64,000 nt of DNA, from the NCBI RefSeq assembly GCF_001939075.1, contig NZ_MPTA01000007.1:1-64000 (forward strand). Direction: 5' to 3'. Below are positions 10,162 through 19,507 of this stretch, piece by piece. The number at the start of each line of letters is the position of its first letter. Position 1 is the first letter of the stretch. A model generated the notes under the pieces. It searched no databases, was not told the origin of the DNA, and was given only the letters and a program-made list of their open reading frames with translations. The translations under genes were made by a program, and so were the position numbers. The stretch comes from Paenisporosarcina indica. GTDB lineage: Bacteria; Bacillota; Bacilli; Bacillales_A; Planococcaceae.

Positions 10162-10187
10162 AAAAAGTTCCTCCTATTTTTTGAATA

Positions 10188-10442
10188 CAAAAAAACTCCA
10201 ATCGTCACAAAAAGGACGAAGGAGTTGTTCGCGGTACCACCTTTATTCGCAGATGACCAAAAAGAATCATCACGCTCTCAAGTTTATATAACGGCTTTTA
10301 ACCGGTTTCTGCTACTTCTAGTTTCACAGAAACTGCTCCTGGGCGACATTCAAATGTGTGTTAACGGAAACTTTCACCAAGCGTTTCCTCTCTACGGAAA
10401 ACAACAGCATTTTACTCTTCCCAATCGATGCATCTTTATTTA
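10188..10442 (-). promoter_or_regulatory. T-box leader of valS (specifier GUC)
   Basis: Read on the minus strand, the leader has a Stem I start (AGAGAGGAAACGCTTGG), a specifier region TTGAATGTCGCCC with GUC (valine) at 10345-10347, and the tRNA acceptor-binding T-box motif GGTGGTACCGCG at about 10229-10240. A competing terminator follows at 10188-10226 (arms AACTCC/GGAGTT, then a T run). Uncharged tRNA-Val would stabilise the antiterminator and switch valS on. The 5' limit is approximate. Confidence 0.92.
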
Positions 10443-10476
10443 GTTGTAAATCATATTATATTGCTAAGATGTGATT

Positions 10477-10508
10477 ATTGTATAGGACTTGACGTCTAGT
10501 CGTCAAGT
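10477..10508 (-). promoter_or_regulatory. valS promoter overlapping an inverted repeat
   Basis: The minus strand carries TTGACG (10501-10506), an 18-bp spacer and TACAAT (10477-10482), placing the transcript start just before the T-box. The -35 lies in an inverted repeat with arms ACTTGACG and CGTCAAGT (10487-10508). This could be an operator or a chance palindrome. Confidence 0.65.
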
Positions 10509-10530
10509 ATTTTTGAAAGGAGGAATTTAC

Positions 10531-10722
10531 ATGAGAAGAGGATACAATCCCTATCTCTTGCCACCATGGCTAAGGATGACTCGTTTTTATTGTAAAGACA
10601 TTATATTACCCCTTACAGTTTTCGAATTAATTCGCACCATTTTCATCCCAACAACATTCGATTTTTTACTTTTGTGTATCATGAGCTGCATTTTATTTTT
10701 GTTTTATAAAAATATTATTTAA
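10531..10722 (+). CDS. Small membrane protein (63 aa), unknown function
   Basis: A 63-residue protein starting MRRGYNPYLLPPWL. It has a basic, Pro-rich N-terminus and one or two hydrophobic helices in the C-terminal half (about residues 25-60), ending KNII. A strong ribosome site GAAAGGAGG sits seven bases before the ATG. It is transcribed away from valS and converges on the SpoVID-like gene, overlapping that gene's 3' end by 8 bp. I do not recognise the family. The clean ribosome site supports a real gene. Confidence 0.6.
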   Translation: MRRGYNPYLLPPWLRMTRFYCKDIILPLTVFELIRTIFIPTTFDFLLLCIMSCILFLFYKNII

Positions 10723-11281
10723 CTTCATATACAGAGTAACTGTCTTTTAGATCACGTAAGAAAAATGGCAATGTACTTTCCTCTTCCACCACGGGAGATT
10801 CCTCAATAAAGATCATCTCTTCTGCTGATGATGACGATGAACTGCTGCTTTCAACTGATGAGGACTCCGGTGGTTGAGGTTTTTCATAGGAACACGTGAC
10901 ATTCCACTCTACTTTTAACGTCTTATCTTTCGTCACAGATGACTTCACGTCTGATAATTGGATTTCTGGTTTCACATTCCCATGGACATAAGTAGGTGGC
11001 AATTCAACAAACAATGGAACGGCATATTCAAAATAACCGGTTTCTCCATTTAAGTCCAAATCCTCAATTGACGTCCATTCAGAAGTGCCATGGTGTTCAT
11101 GTTCACCTGGTTGAAAATCGACATTCGCCGCGATATGGTAAACACCATGTAAACTGCACACCCCATTTAATTGTTGAAATTCAACTTGCGGCTTTACTTC
11201 TACCTTAGGTGCGTTACATGGTAAACCAAAACTCTTAGGGAAATAAAATTCTTCTTGAAGATTCCAATTTACTTGATTCAT
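10715..11281 (-). CDS. Short SpoVID-like spore morphogenetic protein
   Basis: A 188-residue protein in the place where B. subtilis has spoVID (between valS and hemL). Residues 5-130 align by eye with the SpoVID N-terminal domain: a start like LQEEFYF, an alternating beta pattern ending in GVYHIAANV, then the VPLFVELP block. A serine run and an acidic tail follow, ending near FLRDLKDSYSVYEVK. The long acidic middle and C-terminal LysM domain of B. subtilis SpoVID are absent. The family assignment rests on position and a weak alignment. GGAGG precedes the ATG. In B. subtilis SpoVID drives coat encasement; here only the N-terminal role could be kept. Confidence 0.55.
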   Translation of the reverse strand: MNQVNWNLQEEFYFPKSFGLPCNAPKVEVKPQVEFQQLNGVCSLHGVYHIAANVDFQPGEHEHHGTSEWTSIEDLDLNGETGYFEYAVPLFVELPPTYVHGNVKPEIQLSDVKSSVTKDKTLKVEWNVTCSYEKPQPPESSSVESSSSSSSSAEEMIFIEESPVVEEESTLPFFLRDLKDSYSVYEVK

Positions 11282-11375
11282 TTCTTGTCCTCCTTCACAA
11301 AGCTATGTGAAAGATTTTATGCGAGAGAACATGCCATTATGCTTTCAATTATTGAAAGGAATCTACTTGAAACAA

Positions 11376-12431
11376 TTATGCTTTTAACCATTTTTTCATT
11401 CCATACGTCAATAGTGGTCCAGCAATAAGCAAAATAAAGAAAATTCTAAATAAATGAAAACTTGTGACCGTGGACAAGTCCGCACCAGTCTCTATTGCTG
11501 TGATTGACATTTCTGCAATTCCACCAGGTGCTGCACTAATAAAGAAATCTAAAAATGTATTTTGTGGGTGAATCATTGTCAGTATGTATGTAATGAATAT
11601 ACAAAATGCGATTAACAATAAATTCGTCAAAACAATCGCACCGAACAAGCGAAAAGTTAATTTGTCTCTTACTTTTTCCAGTGATAGTCCTAAATGAGCA
11701 CCGACAAATATTTGTGAAAGAATCAACACAATGGAAGGCACTTCGACTACTGGATGATTCGTGATGAATTGCACAATGGCCATCGAAAGAATGGGAGCCA
11801 TAAGTTCAGGTACTGGAAAATGAATCTTTTTCATTCCTATAAAAAAGGATGTACCAAGGATCACAAAAACAAGAAAATGGGTCATATTAAATTGGGTTAA
11901 TTCATCGATTGATAAGTTTTTCAAATGTGTACCTTTTGGAAGGAATGCCGTAAAAAATGGCACCACGGTAACGACCACAAAGATACGGAAAGTTTGCATC
12001 ATGGTGACCACGGTCGAATTGGCTGTTTTTATTTCTTCACTAATCAGTACCATTTGTGATAGTCCACCCGGTAAAGAACCAAGGACACTCGTGGCAGTGG
12101 TTTCACCTGACATCCGCATAAATAAATAACTAAGTAATAAGGCAATCCCTACAACGGAAAATGTCATGAGGATCATTAACGGGAAATCCTGCCACATGAG
12201 CTCTACTGATGTTTTGGTAAAGGCAGATCCGATTTGAATGCCAAGAAAGATTAGGCCAATTCTCTGTAACAGTCTTGGCCATTCAAATTCTATTTTTGTG
12301 TATTGTCGTAATAGTAAAAGGGAAGCCATTGGACCGAGTAACCATGGTAAAAAGATGCCCACTTGTTGAAATAAAAACCCGGTCGCTGCAGCTATGATGA
12401 AAGTTCGTAATATGAGTAATTTGTTGTTCAG
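11376..12431 (-). CDS. AbrB-family (COG3180) polytopic membrane protein
   Basis: Up to 351 residues, with roughly ten membrane helices and the duplicated family motif PWLLGP / SLPGGLSQM and SAAPGGIAEMS. The family is often called AbrB or ammonia-monooxygenase-like and its substrate is unknown; it is not the transition regulator AbrB. The frame stays open upstream of the first common start (GTG 12362). The added 23 residues supply the usual first helix (FIIAAATGFLFQQVG). The only start-like codon there is CTG at 12429-12431, placed six bases after AAGAGGTGA. I therefore give the CTG start, which is unusual. The gene lies alone between the SpoVID-like gene and hemL. Confidence 0.7.
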   Translation of the reverse strand: MNNKLLILRTFIIAAATGFLFQQVGIFLPWLLGPMASLLLLRQYTKIEFEWPRLLQRIGLIFLGIQIGSAFTKTSVELMWQDFPLMILMTFSVVGIALLLSYLFMRMSGETTATSVLGSLPGGLSQMVLISEEIKTANSTVVTMMQTFRIFVVVTVVPFFTAFLPKGTHLKNLSIDELTQFNMTHFLVFVILGTSFFIGMKKIHFPVPELMAPILSMAIVQFITNHPVVEVPSIVLILSQIFVGAHLGLSLEKVRDKLTFRLFGAIVLTNLLLIAFCIFITYILTMIHPQNTFLDFFISAAPGGIAEMSITAIETGADLSTVTSFHLFRIFFILLIAGPLLTYGMKKWLKA

Positions 12432-12570
12432 GAAATCTCACCTCTTAATAGTGTATGTATCTTTAGTAAAGCGAAACTATTCTGTTTTATGATAGCAGAT
12501 GAAAGAGGTGGAAAGTTATCACTTTTGGAAATAGTTACGCCACGAACATAAGATTTCACAGACATAGGAA

Positions 12571-12705
12571 GGGATTCAGATCGCTTTGGACGCCATACTG
12601 CTACATATTTCTTTATTTATTATGATGTGGGATATGACTTCGATTATTAAACTACTGGCACTTGAAAGGATTCCAGGGTACTTTGGACCGACATGATTTT
12701 CATTC
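12571..12705. repeat. Two-part intergenic repeat, copy 1
   Basis: The two halves of this stretch match the two halves of 47952-48070 in the same order and orientation: GGATTCAGATCGCTTTGGA against GGTTCTCAGGTCGCTATGGA, and GGATTCCAGGGTACTTTGG against GAATTCCAGGTGCTATGG. Spacing between halves is about 95 and 80 bp. It fills most of the gap between the AbrB-family gene and hemL; nothing coding is seen there. Confidence 0.5.
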
Positions 12706-12739
12706 TTTCAGAATTTAAGAATCTTTCCATTTATCAATA

Positions 12740-12776
12740 AAAAAATCCTGATACTCATCCGAGTACCAGGATTTTC
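12740..12776 (-). terminator. Intrinsic terminator of the hem operon
   Basis: Arms AATCCTGGTACTC/GAGTATCAGGATT with a T run on the minus strand, just after the hemL stop. Confidence 0.85.
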
Positions 12777-12779
12777 GAT

Positions 12780-14069
12780 TTATGATAATTGTGCAAACAC
12801 TTTATGGAATGCTGCAACTGTTTTGGCAATATCCTCAGATGTATGGGCAGCAGATAAGAACATGCCTTCAAATTGTGAAGGTGGCAAGAATATGCCTTCT
12901 TCAGCCATCAATCGGTAATATTTCGCAAACAATTGTAGATCAGAAGTTTTAGCCACATCATAATTCGTCACAGACTCATCCGTAAAGAAGAATCCAATCA
13001 TTGATCCTGCACGGTTTACTGTATGCGGGATATGATATTTGGATGCTGCTTCACGGAAACCAGCCTCTAATTGATCAGCAAGGCGATTGAAGTGGTCATA
13101 CGTTTCTGGCGTTAAACGTGATAATGTTTCAAAACCAGCTGTCATCGCTAGTGGATTACCTGATAAAGTTCCTGCTTGATAGATTGGACCGCTTGGTGCG
13201 ATTTGAGACATAATTTCTAGTTTCCCACCGTACGCACCTACAGGAAGTCCCCCACCAATTACTTTGCCAAGGCAAGTTAAATCAGGTGTTACATCAAAAT
13301 GTCCTTGTGCACAATTGTAGCCAACGCGGAAACCAGTCATGACTTCATCAAAAATAAGGACTGTTCCGTTTTCCGAACAAAGTTCACGAAGACCATCAAG
13401 GAATCCAGGATTAGGCGGAACTACGCCCATATTTCCAGCTACCGGTTCTACGATAATGGCAGCAAGATCGTTCCCATATTGTTCAAAAACCGCACGTACG
13501 CTTTCCAAGTCATTATATGCAACGGTAATCGTGTTTTTCGCTACCGATTCAGGAACACCCGGGCTATCAGGTAAACCAAGTGTAGCAACACCAGATCCAG
13601 CCTTAATCAATAGACTATCTCCATGTCCATGGTAACAACCTTCAAATTTCAAGATTTTATCGCGACCTGTGTATCCACGAGCCAAACGAAGTGCACTCAT
13701 CGTTGCTTCTGTACCTGAAGACACCATTCGGATCATTTCAATTGATGGAACGCGTTCCATCACAAGTTTTGCTAAGTCATTTTCAATCAAAGTTGGTGCA
13801 CCAAAGCTAGTACCAGATGTCGCCACTTTTTGAATCGCAGAAACCACATCAGGATGAGAATGTCCTAAAATAAGGGGACCCCATGATAATACATAGTCGA
13901 TGTAGTCATTGCCATCGATGTCCGTAATCGTTGCACCTTTCCCACTCGCCATGAAGATTGGATCCATATCGACTGATTTAAACGCACGAACTGGGCTATT
14001 AACCCCACCTGGCATTAAATTAATTGCCTCACTAAATGCTTGTTTTGATTTTTCATAAATACGTCCCAT
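12780..14069 (-). CDS. hemL: Glutamate-1-semialdehyde 2,1-aminomutase
   Basis: A 429-residue PLP enzyme that moves the amino group of glutamate-1-semialdehyde to give 5-aminolevulinate in the C5 haem pathway. Visible marks are the N-terminal [14 protein letters not shown], the substrate pocket [12 protein letters not shown] and the Schiff-base lysine in [16 protein letters not shown]. It is the last gene of the hem cluster. Its ATG shares one base with the TAA of the hemD-hemB frame, so translation is coupled. A terminator follows. Confidence 0.97.
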   Translation of the reverse strand: MGRIYEKSKQAFSEAINLMPGGVNSPVRAFKSVDMDPIFMASGKGATITDIDGNDYIDYVLSWGPLILGHSHPDVVSAIQKVATSGTSFGAPTLIENDLAKLVMERVPSIEMIRMVSSGTEATMSALRLARGYTGRDKILKFEGCYHGHGDSLLIKAGSGVATLGLPDSPGVPESVAKNTITVAYNDLESVRAVFEQYGNDLAAIIVEPVAGNMGVVPPNPGFLDGLRELCSENGTVLIFDEVMTGFRVGYNCAQGHFDVTPDLTCLGKVIGGGLPVGAYGGKLEIMSQIAPSGPIYQAGTLSGNPLAMTAGFETLSRLTPETYDHFNRLADQLEAGFREAASKYHIPHTVNRAGSMIGFFFTDESVTNYDVAKTSDLQLFAKYYRLMAEEGIFLPPSQFEGMFLSAAHTSEDIAKTVAAFHKVFAQLS

Positions 14070-15811
14070 TATTTCTCCTCCAACCAGCGTGCTGCATCTT
14101 TCGCGTGATACGTCATGATTAAATCTGCACCTGCACGTTTCATACTTGTAAGTGTTTCAAGTACAATCTTTTGTTCATCAATCCAGCCATTTTGAGCTGC
14201 CGCTTTAACCATGGCATATTCTCCGCTGACGTTGTATGCGACTATCGGTAAATCAAAGTTATTCTTCACATCGCGGACGATGTCTAAATAGGAAAGTGCT
14301 GGTTTAACAATCAAGAAATCTGCGCCTTCTTCAACATCAGATGCCGCTTCACGCATTGCTTCATTGCGGTTCGCATAATCCATTTGATATGTTTTACGGT
14401 CGCCAAATTGAGGTGCACTGTTCGCTGCATCACGGAATGGACCGTAATACGCAGAAGAGTATTTAACTGCGTATGACATTATCGGAATATGTGCAAAGCC
14501 TGCTTCATCTAATCCGTAGCGAATTGCCGCCACAAATCCGTCCATCATGTTTGATGGTGCGATAATATCTGCGCCGGCTTTTGCTTGAGCTATTGCTGTA
14601 CGAGACAATAAATCTAGCGTAGGATCGTTCAAAACCTTGCCGTTTTCAATCACTCCACAGTGACCATGATCTGTGTATTCACATAAACATGTATCTGCAA
14701 TCACCATTAAATCAGGATGACGCTCTTTGACGAAACGAATTGCTTCTTGTACGATGCCGTGATCGTGAAAAGCTTGTGTTCCTTCAGCATCCTTTTCAAG
14801 TGGAATACCGAATAAAATGATCGATGGAATACCTAGCGACACGACTTCATCCACTTCAGCACCAAGATGGTCCAGTGAAAATTGGAAAACACCAGGCATG
14901 GAGGCAATTGGATTCTTGATATTTTCGCCTTCAGCGACGAAAATCGGATAAATTAAATCATTTGTATGTAAATAAGTTTCACGAACCATGGCACGAAGTG
15001 TGTCGCTGGTACGTAAACGACGATGTCTGTTAAATTGAAGTTCTTTCATTTGTTTTGAGACTTCCTTCCATTGGGCGATTTTCTTAATGAGTGCTAAATA
15101 GGTATAGGTTTTCGGCTGAATATGAACCGGTGCTCCATGTTTTTCTAACGCAGCCGCTGTCACATGACCGATTGCCGCTGTCGTAATTCGATTCCAACCC
15201 GTTGTTGGGGCAATTTCACGTGCATATACTTCAACCGCTGATGGACTAGCAAAGATCACGATACTGTTGGCATGTTGTTCTATATACGGTAATAATTCTA
15301 TCGCAGTCTTAACATCTGGCAAAGTTTCATACACAGTCCATTCATCGACTGACTGTACTAGACCTTCTTTAATTGTTTTTTTTGCTAGCGACCCTTTGAT
15401 AAACAAGCATCTCTCCGAACGGCTAGAGGCCATAGGAAATTGTTGTATAAAAACATCCGCACTATAAATAGTCGGCATAAACGACACACGAAATCCAACT
15501 TTTTGTATCGCTTCCGCTGTTTTACTTCCCACTGCCGCAATCTTACATGGAAGATGATTTATACGAACATTATGTCTTACTAGTTTTTGTTCAAAGGCAG
15601 CCACTGCATTTTGACTGGTAAAAATAAGCCAATCATAGGAGCGCAGTTCAGCGATAAACGTTTCGTCTTGTGTGGTTACTTCATGTGTTTGTATGAGTGG
15701 GAAAATCTGACTTCGCCCACCCATTCGTTCCACTTCCAGCAACGCTTCATTCGTCCTTGGTTGACCTGTAAAGACAATCGTTTGTCCTCGCAAATCACAC
15801 TCTTTAGACAT
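14069..15811 (-). CDS. hemDB: Fused uroporphyrinogen-III synthase / porphobilinogen synthase (HemD-HemB)
   Basis: One 580-residue frame carries two enzymes that are separate in B. subtilis. Residues 1-254 are HemD-like ([39 protein letters not shown]), which closes hydroxymethylbilane to uroporphyrinogen III. Residues 255-580 are a complete HemB, which joins two aminolevulinates: the zinc cysteines are in [14 protein letters not shown], and the lysines are in [15 protein letters not shown] and [10 protein letters not shown]. There is no stop or linker between them. HemB begins at its natural Met (ATG 15047-15049), preceded by GGAAGGAAG eleven bases upstream, so a free HemB could also be made by internal initiation. 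The start overlaps the hemC end by 8 bp. A lost stop codon or a sequence error at the junction is the main alternative. Confidence 0.9.
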   Translation of the reverse strand: MSKECDLRGQTIVFTGQPRTNEALLEVERMGGRSQIFPLIQTHEVTTQDETFIAELRSYDWLIFTSQNAVAAFEQKLVRHNVRINHLPCKIAAVGSKTAEAIQKVGFRVSFMPTIYSADVFIQQFPMASSRSERCLFIKGSLAKKTIKEGLVQSVDEWTVYETLPDVKTAIELLPYIEQHANSIVIFASPSAVEVYAREIAPTTGWNRITTAAIGHVTAAALEKHGAPVHIQPKTYTYLALIKKIAQWKEVSKQMKELQFNRHRRLRTSDTLRAMVRETYLHTNDLIYPIFVAEGENIKNPIASMPGVFQFSLDHLGAEVDEVVSLGIPSIILFGIPLEKDAEGTQAFHDHGIVQEAIRFVKERHPDLMVIADTCLCEYTDHGHCGVIENGKVLNDPTLDLLSRTAIAQAKAGADIIAPSNMMDGFVAAIRYGLDEAGFAHIPIMSYAVKYSSAYYGPFRDAANSAPQFGDRKTYQMDYANRNEAMREAASDVEEGADFLIVKPALSYLDIVRDVKNNFDLPIVAYNVSGEYAMVKAAAQNGWIDEQKIVLETLTSMKRAGADLIMTYHAKDAARWLEEK

Positions 15812-16733
15812 TCAAATCGGCTCTAACTTGTTGGATTAAATCGTATGCTCCTTGGTCACTCAATATTTTCGCTACAGCTTTACCCGCAGTTTCTGGATCG
15901 CTATTCGTAGTCATGTCTTTAAATACTTGCTGTGCATCTGGAGATGTTACAAGGCCCGCAAACTCGACTTTACCATCATTAACTGTAGCAAATCCTGCGA
16001 TTGGCACTTGGCAACCACCATCCATTGCAAGTAAAAATGCCCGTTCTGCTTGCACAGCTTTCCATGTATCTTCATGCGTGATTTTAGCAAGTTCAGCTAA
16101 TAATTCTTCATCGTCTTCACGGCACTCAATCGCTAAAGCACCTTGGCCTACTGCTGGTAAACATGCTTCAGTTGATAGATATTCCGTCACCACATCGTCG
16201 CTCCAACCGAGGCGTTTTAAGCCCGCTGCTGCTAAAATGATTGCATCGTATTCTTCTGTTTCCAATTTCGCTAAACGAGAATCAACATTCCCTCTGATCC
16301 ATTTAATTTCAAGGTCAGGGCGAAGTAATAATAACTGTGATCCGCGACGCAAACTACTTGTACCAACGACCGCACCTTCCGGTAAATCCATAAATTTCAC
16401 ATGATTCGTCGAAATGAACGCATCACGTGCATCTTCTCTAGGCGGAACGCACCCAATTACTAGTCCTTCAGGTAGTTCTGCTGGCATGTCCTTCATGCTG
16501 TGAACTGCAAAATCAATTTCTTTGTCGTATAAAGCTTGCTCGATTTCTTTTACGAACAATCCTTTACCGCCCACTTTTGACAGTTGCACGTCCAAAATTT
16601 GATCACCTTTAGTTACAATTTCTTTTACTTCGAATTCAAATGGTGCTCCTGCTTGCTTCATTTGGTTAATAAACCAATTCGTTTGTGTCAATGCTAGTTT
16701 ACTTCTTCTAGATCCTACGATAATTTTTCTCAC
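15804..16733 (-). CDS. hemC: Porphobilinogen deaminase (hydroxymethylbilane synthase)
   Basis: A 309-residue enzyme that condenses four porphobilinogens into hydroxymethylbilane. It shows [12 protein letters not shown] at the N-terminus, the FVKEIEQAL and HSMKDMP blocks, the arginine-rich [10 protein letters not shown] segment, and the cofactor cysteine in [10 protein letters not shown]. The start is GTG with AGAGGGG eleven bases upstream. It sits between hemX (33 bp gap) and the hemD-hemB frame (8-bp overlap), in the order of the B. subtilis hem operon. Confidence 0.96.
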   Translation of the reverse strand: MRKIIVGSRRSKLALTQTNWFINQMKQAGAPFEFEVKEIVTKGDQILDVQLSKVGGKGLFVKEIEQALYDKEIDFAVHSMKDMPAELPEGLVIGCVPPREDARDAFISTNHVKFMDLPEGAVVGTSSLRRGSQLLLLRPDLEIKWIRGNVDSRLAKLETEEYDAIILAAAGLKRLGWSDDVVTEYLSTEACLPAVGQGALAIECREDDEELLAELAKITHEDTWKAVQAERAFLLAMDGGCQVPIAGFATVNDGKVEFAGLVTSPDAQQVFKDMTTNSDPETAGKAVAKILSDQGAYDLIQQVRADLNV

Positions 16734-16766
16734 TACTATAACAACCCCTCTAAAATTATGTCAGTT

Positions 16767-17597
16767 TTAATACCAAAAATGAAACTCCGATAAACGGCTC
16801 CCTAAAAAGAAGTTCACTAACACTAACAAAAATGCATATACATGACCCCATGCATAACTTGTCCCATGTAATGTCCCCTTTTGGCGTCGATAAAATAAAT
16901 AGCCATAAACAAATAACAATATAAATGAACCAATGATTTTCATATCAACCAGTGAAAATTCATTGAGTGATACATAAGCCCATTGCAGTCCAAGAATCAA
17001 GCTGACGAGTAAGAAAGGGATACCTATAACAATCGAAACCGTCATCCCTTTTTCGGTTTGATCTAATGAAGGCAGTTTGCCAAACTGTTTTGTCCATTTT
17101 TTCTTCTTCAACAAACGGTACAATATATGGTACAGCGTTGAAAAAACAAAAGATAACGAGAAAGCAACATATGACAATATCGCAAATGTCACATGAATGA
17201 ATAGCAACTCGGAAATGAGTGCTTCACCAATAGGGGATTTTTCTATTTGTACAGGTGCGAATGTATGTATGGTCATGAAAATAAATCCGATTACATTAAG
17301 GAAAAACACTGGCACCATTACTCGATAGGTTACGTGGAGCACAATAGATAACGAAATTAATAACCACGCATAGAAATAAATCCCTTCAAACAGTGTTAAT
17401 ATTGGAAATCGTTTCGTTTCAACAATATAGAGCACTAGAAAGATTGTTTGTAAGAACCACACAGTTCCTAGTATCCAGAATGCAATTCGGTGTGCTTTTG
17501 AATCTTTATCTAAATAATCAATGAAGTAAAATACAAGACTGATTGCGTAGAGGATCACCATACCTTCATGCAGCCTTGTCATGGTTAAATCCGCCAC
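16767..17597 (-). CDS. hemX: HemX-like / CcsA-type membrane protein
   Basis: A 276-residue protein with about eight hydrophobic helices, like cytochrome c assembly (CcsA/HemX) proteins. In B. subtilis HemX lowers the steady-state level of HemA. The GTG start (MADLTMTRLHEG) follows AGGGG by seven bases; an ATG six codons in is an alternative. It opens the hemXCDBL transcript, and unlike in B. subtilis is cut off from hemA by a 430-bp gap with a terminator and a repeat element. The membrane layout is clear; the family name leans on position. Confidence 0.88.
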   Translation of the reverse strand: MADLTMTRLHEGMVILYAISLVFYFIDYLDKDSKAHRIAFWILGTVWFLQTIFLVLYIVETKRFPILTLFEGIYFYAWLLISLSIVLHVTYRVMVPVFFLNVIGFIFMTIHTFAPVQIEKSPIGEALISELLFIHVTFAILSYVAFSLSFVFSTLYHILYRLLKKKKWTKQFGKLPSLDQTEKGMTVSIVIGIPFLLVSLILGLQWAYVSLNEFSLVDMKIIGSFILLFVYGYLFYRRQKGTLHGTSYAWGHVYAFLLVLVNFFLGSRLSEFHFWY

Positions 17598-17676
17598 TAC
17601 CTTACCCCTTTTTTCCTTACGACATTAAGTTGCCCTTTTACTTGTAGAGTTAACCCCCAACCTAAATGATATTTCG

Positions 17677-17718
17677 CAAAACTACTCCGCTTTCCCGCGG
17701 GAGTCTCCGTAGTTTTGC
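17677..17718. repeat. GC-rich hairpin with GTAGTTTTG arms
   Basis: Arms CAAAACTAC and GTAGTTTTG enclose TCCGC...GGGAGTCTCC with its own CCCGCGGG core. It lacks a T run, so it is not an obvious terminator. It lies next to the 148-nt element and may be part of the same insertion. Confidence 0.6.
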
Positions 17719-17777
17719 TCCATATCGATAAATAATGTGGCTATTTATATAGAAGGCTATTGATTTAGAATGAAAAC

Positions 17778-17925
17778 GAAAGAGTGCATTTGCGCCTGCA
17801 AAGTCTTTCTGCGACGAGCTTGCGCAGGAGCATGCCCGCTGAGCGTGTTGCTTGAGACCCACAAGTATGTGGTTTTCATACTTGTTGGCTCATGCGGAAC
17901 GTGCACAAAGCGCAAATGTACGATA
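17778..17925 (+). repeat. 148-nt structured intergenic element, copy 1
   Basis: It matches 56643-56790 read in reverse, with the same length of 148 nt. Shared blocks in order are GAAAGAGTGCATTTGC, GCGACGAGCTTGCGCAGGAG, ACAAGTATGTG, TTTCATACTTGT, GGCTCATG, GGAACGTGC and GCAAATGTACGATA. The ends form an imperfect inverted repeat (GTGCATTTGC/GCAAATGTAC), and an inner palindrome (ACAAGTATG/CATACTTGT) gives a second hairpin. It lies between hemA and hemX with no coding capacity of its own. Confidence 0.85.
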
Positions 17926-17972
17926 AAAATAGAAAAGTTTGGCTAATCTATAACATATCCCTTAAATAAAAA

Positions 17973-18015
17973 GACGTTTTCGCATGTATAGTTTACCATA
18001 CAGATACGAAAACGC
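17973..18015 (-). terminator. Intrinsic terminator of hemA
   Basis: Arms GGCGTTTTCG/CGAAAACGTC followed on the minus strand by TTTTTATTT, 14 bp after the hemA stop. It separates hemA from the rest of the haem genes. Confidence 0.85.
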
Positions 18016-18028
18016 CTCCTCATTTGAA

Positions 18029-19393
18029 TTAATATGAATAGCCAGGAATCATTGCTTTAATTGATTCTTCACTTTTTGATATGCGTTCTTTTAACGCAAT
18101 CATTTGTCGTTCTTTTTCTTGCGCTACTTCTTCTTCAATTCCAAATATTTGTTGGAATAATTGGAGTTGTGCTTGAGAATTCGGCGAAGCAGCAAGTTCT
18201 TTCGCTTGTAAAATCGGATCTTTCAATAATTGATTGATTATTGATTTTGTATGTTTATTTAAAATTTTGCGTTCACGATCTGTCAGTTCTGGCATTTTGT
18301 TTTCAATACTAGCCATCGTGTCAGTTTGAATTTGCATTGCTTTTTGACGAAGTGCTGAAATAACCGGAACGACACCTAAAGTACCGAGCCATTCTTTGAA
18401 CTGAACAAGTTCTTCTTCAATCATCAACATGATTTCACTTGCAGCACGTTCACGTTCCGCTAAGTTTGCTTCTACAATACCTTGTAAATCATCTATATCA
18501 TATAAGAATACATTCGGAATATCGCCGATTCGTGGATCTAGATCACGAGGGACTGCGATATCGACCATGAATAATGGTTTTCCTTTGCGTAAACGTTCAA
18601 CAAATTGCATTAACTCCAAATCAATAACGAAATCAGTAGATCCCGTTGAACTGATTAAGATATCTGCTTCAAGTAGTGCACATTGAAGTTCTTGCATGGA
18701 TTTAGCTTGTCCGTCAAATTTCTCAGCAAGAATTTGTGCTTTTTCTAACGTACGGTTAATGACCGTAATTTTACCCGCTCCACTGCCGTGAAGGTTTTTA
18801 GTTGCAAGTTCACCCATCTTACCGGCGCCTAAAATGACAACATGCTTTTGCTTAAGCGAACCAAAAATTTTCTTTCCAAGTTCAACGGCTGCATATGAAA
18901 CAGACACGGCATTTTCTCCGATTGCGGTTTCAGCATGTGCACGTTTTGCTAATGTTATTGACTGTTTAAACAATTGATTAAACACGGTCCCTGTCGTACT
19001 GTGTTCTTGACCTTCCAAGAAGCTTTTACGTACTTGACCAAGAATTTGTGTTTCTCCAAGCACCATTGAATCGATTCCGGCTGTTACTCGGAATAAATGC
19101 TCCATAGCCCCGTCCATTTCATAAATAAACAGGTACGATGAAAATGATTCCATCGGTATTTTAAACCAGTTAGCCAGGAATTGCTTAATATAATATCGTC
19201 CGGTATGCAATTGATCCACGACCGCATAAATCTCGGTACGGTTACATGTCGAAACGATTACATTTTCTAGTATACTTTTCTGCTCTTGCAGTGCTTGCAT
19301 CGCCTGCGGTAATTCGGATTCAATGAAGGATAATTTTTCACGAATTTCTACCGGCGCTGTGCGAAAATTAACACCCACTACGATGGTATGCAT
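18029..19393 (-). CDS. hemA: Glutamyl-tRNA reductase
   Basis: A 454-residue NADPH enzyme that reduces glutamyl-tRNA to glutamate-1-semialdehyde, the first committed step of the C5 haem pathway. The catalytic cysteine is in [25 protein letters not shown] is the family signature, and [13 protein letters not shown] is the NADPH-binding turn. A long helical dimerisation tail follows. The ATG lies after GAGGTGTC. A PerR box overlaps its promoter. A terminator directly follows, so it is probably transcribed alone. Confidence 0.97.
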   Translation of the reverse strand: MHTIVVGVNFRTAPVEIREKLSFIESELPQAMQALQEQKSILENVIVSTCNRTEIYAVVDQLHTGRYYIKQFLANWFKIPMESFSSYLFIYEMDGAMEHLFRVTAGIDSMVLGETQILGQVRKSFLEGQEHSTTGTVFNQLFKQSITLAKRAHAETAIGENAVSVSYAAVELGKKIFGSLKQKHVVILGAGKMGELATKNLHGSGAGKITVINRTLEKAQILAEKFDGQAKSMQELQCALLEADILISSTGSTDFVIDLELMQFVERLRKGKPLFMVDIAVPRDLDPRIGDIPNVFLYDIDDLQGIVEANLAERERAASEIMLMIEEELVQFKEWLGTLGVVPVISALRQKAMQIQTDTMASIENKMPELTDRERKILNKHTKSIINQLLKDPILQAKELAASPNSQAQLQLFQQIFGIEEEVAQEKERQMIALKERISKSEESIKAMIPGYSY

Positions 19394-19507
19394 GGTTTCA
19401 TGACACCTCTCACGTTCTATTTCATGCCTTAATTATAACATAGCCATTTTGAAATCAAGGTTTCAAATGTGAACAAGCTATGAAATCAAAGCTGAGTATT
19501 TTGTTAC

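Noticed and set aside
9994-10443. A 149-codon plus-strand frame covering the valS start and leader
   Set aside because: It runs antisense to the start of valS and across the T-box and its terminator, and has no ribosome site.
15913-16404. A 163-codon frame antisense to hemC
   Set aside because: It mirrors the conserved hemC codons and has no ribosome site or recognisable motif.
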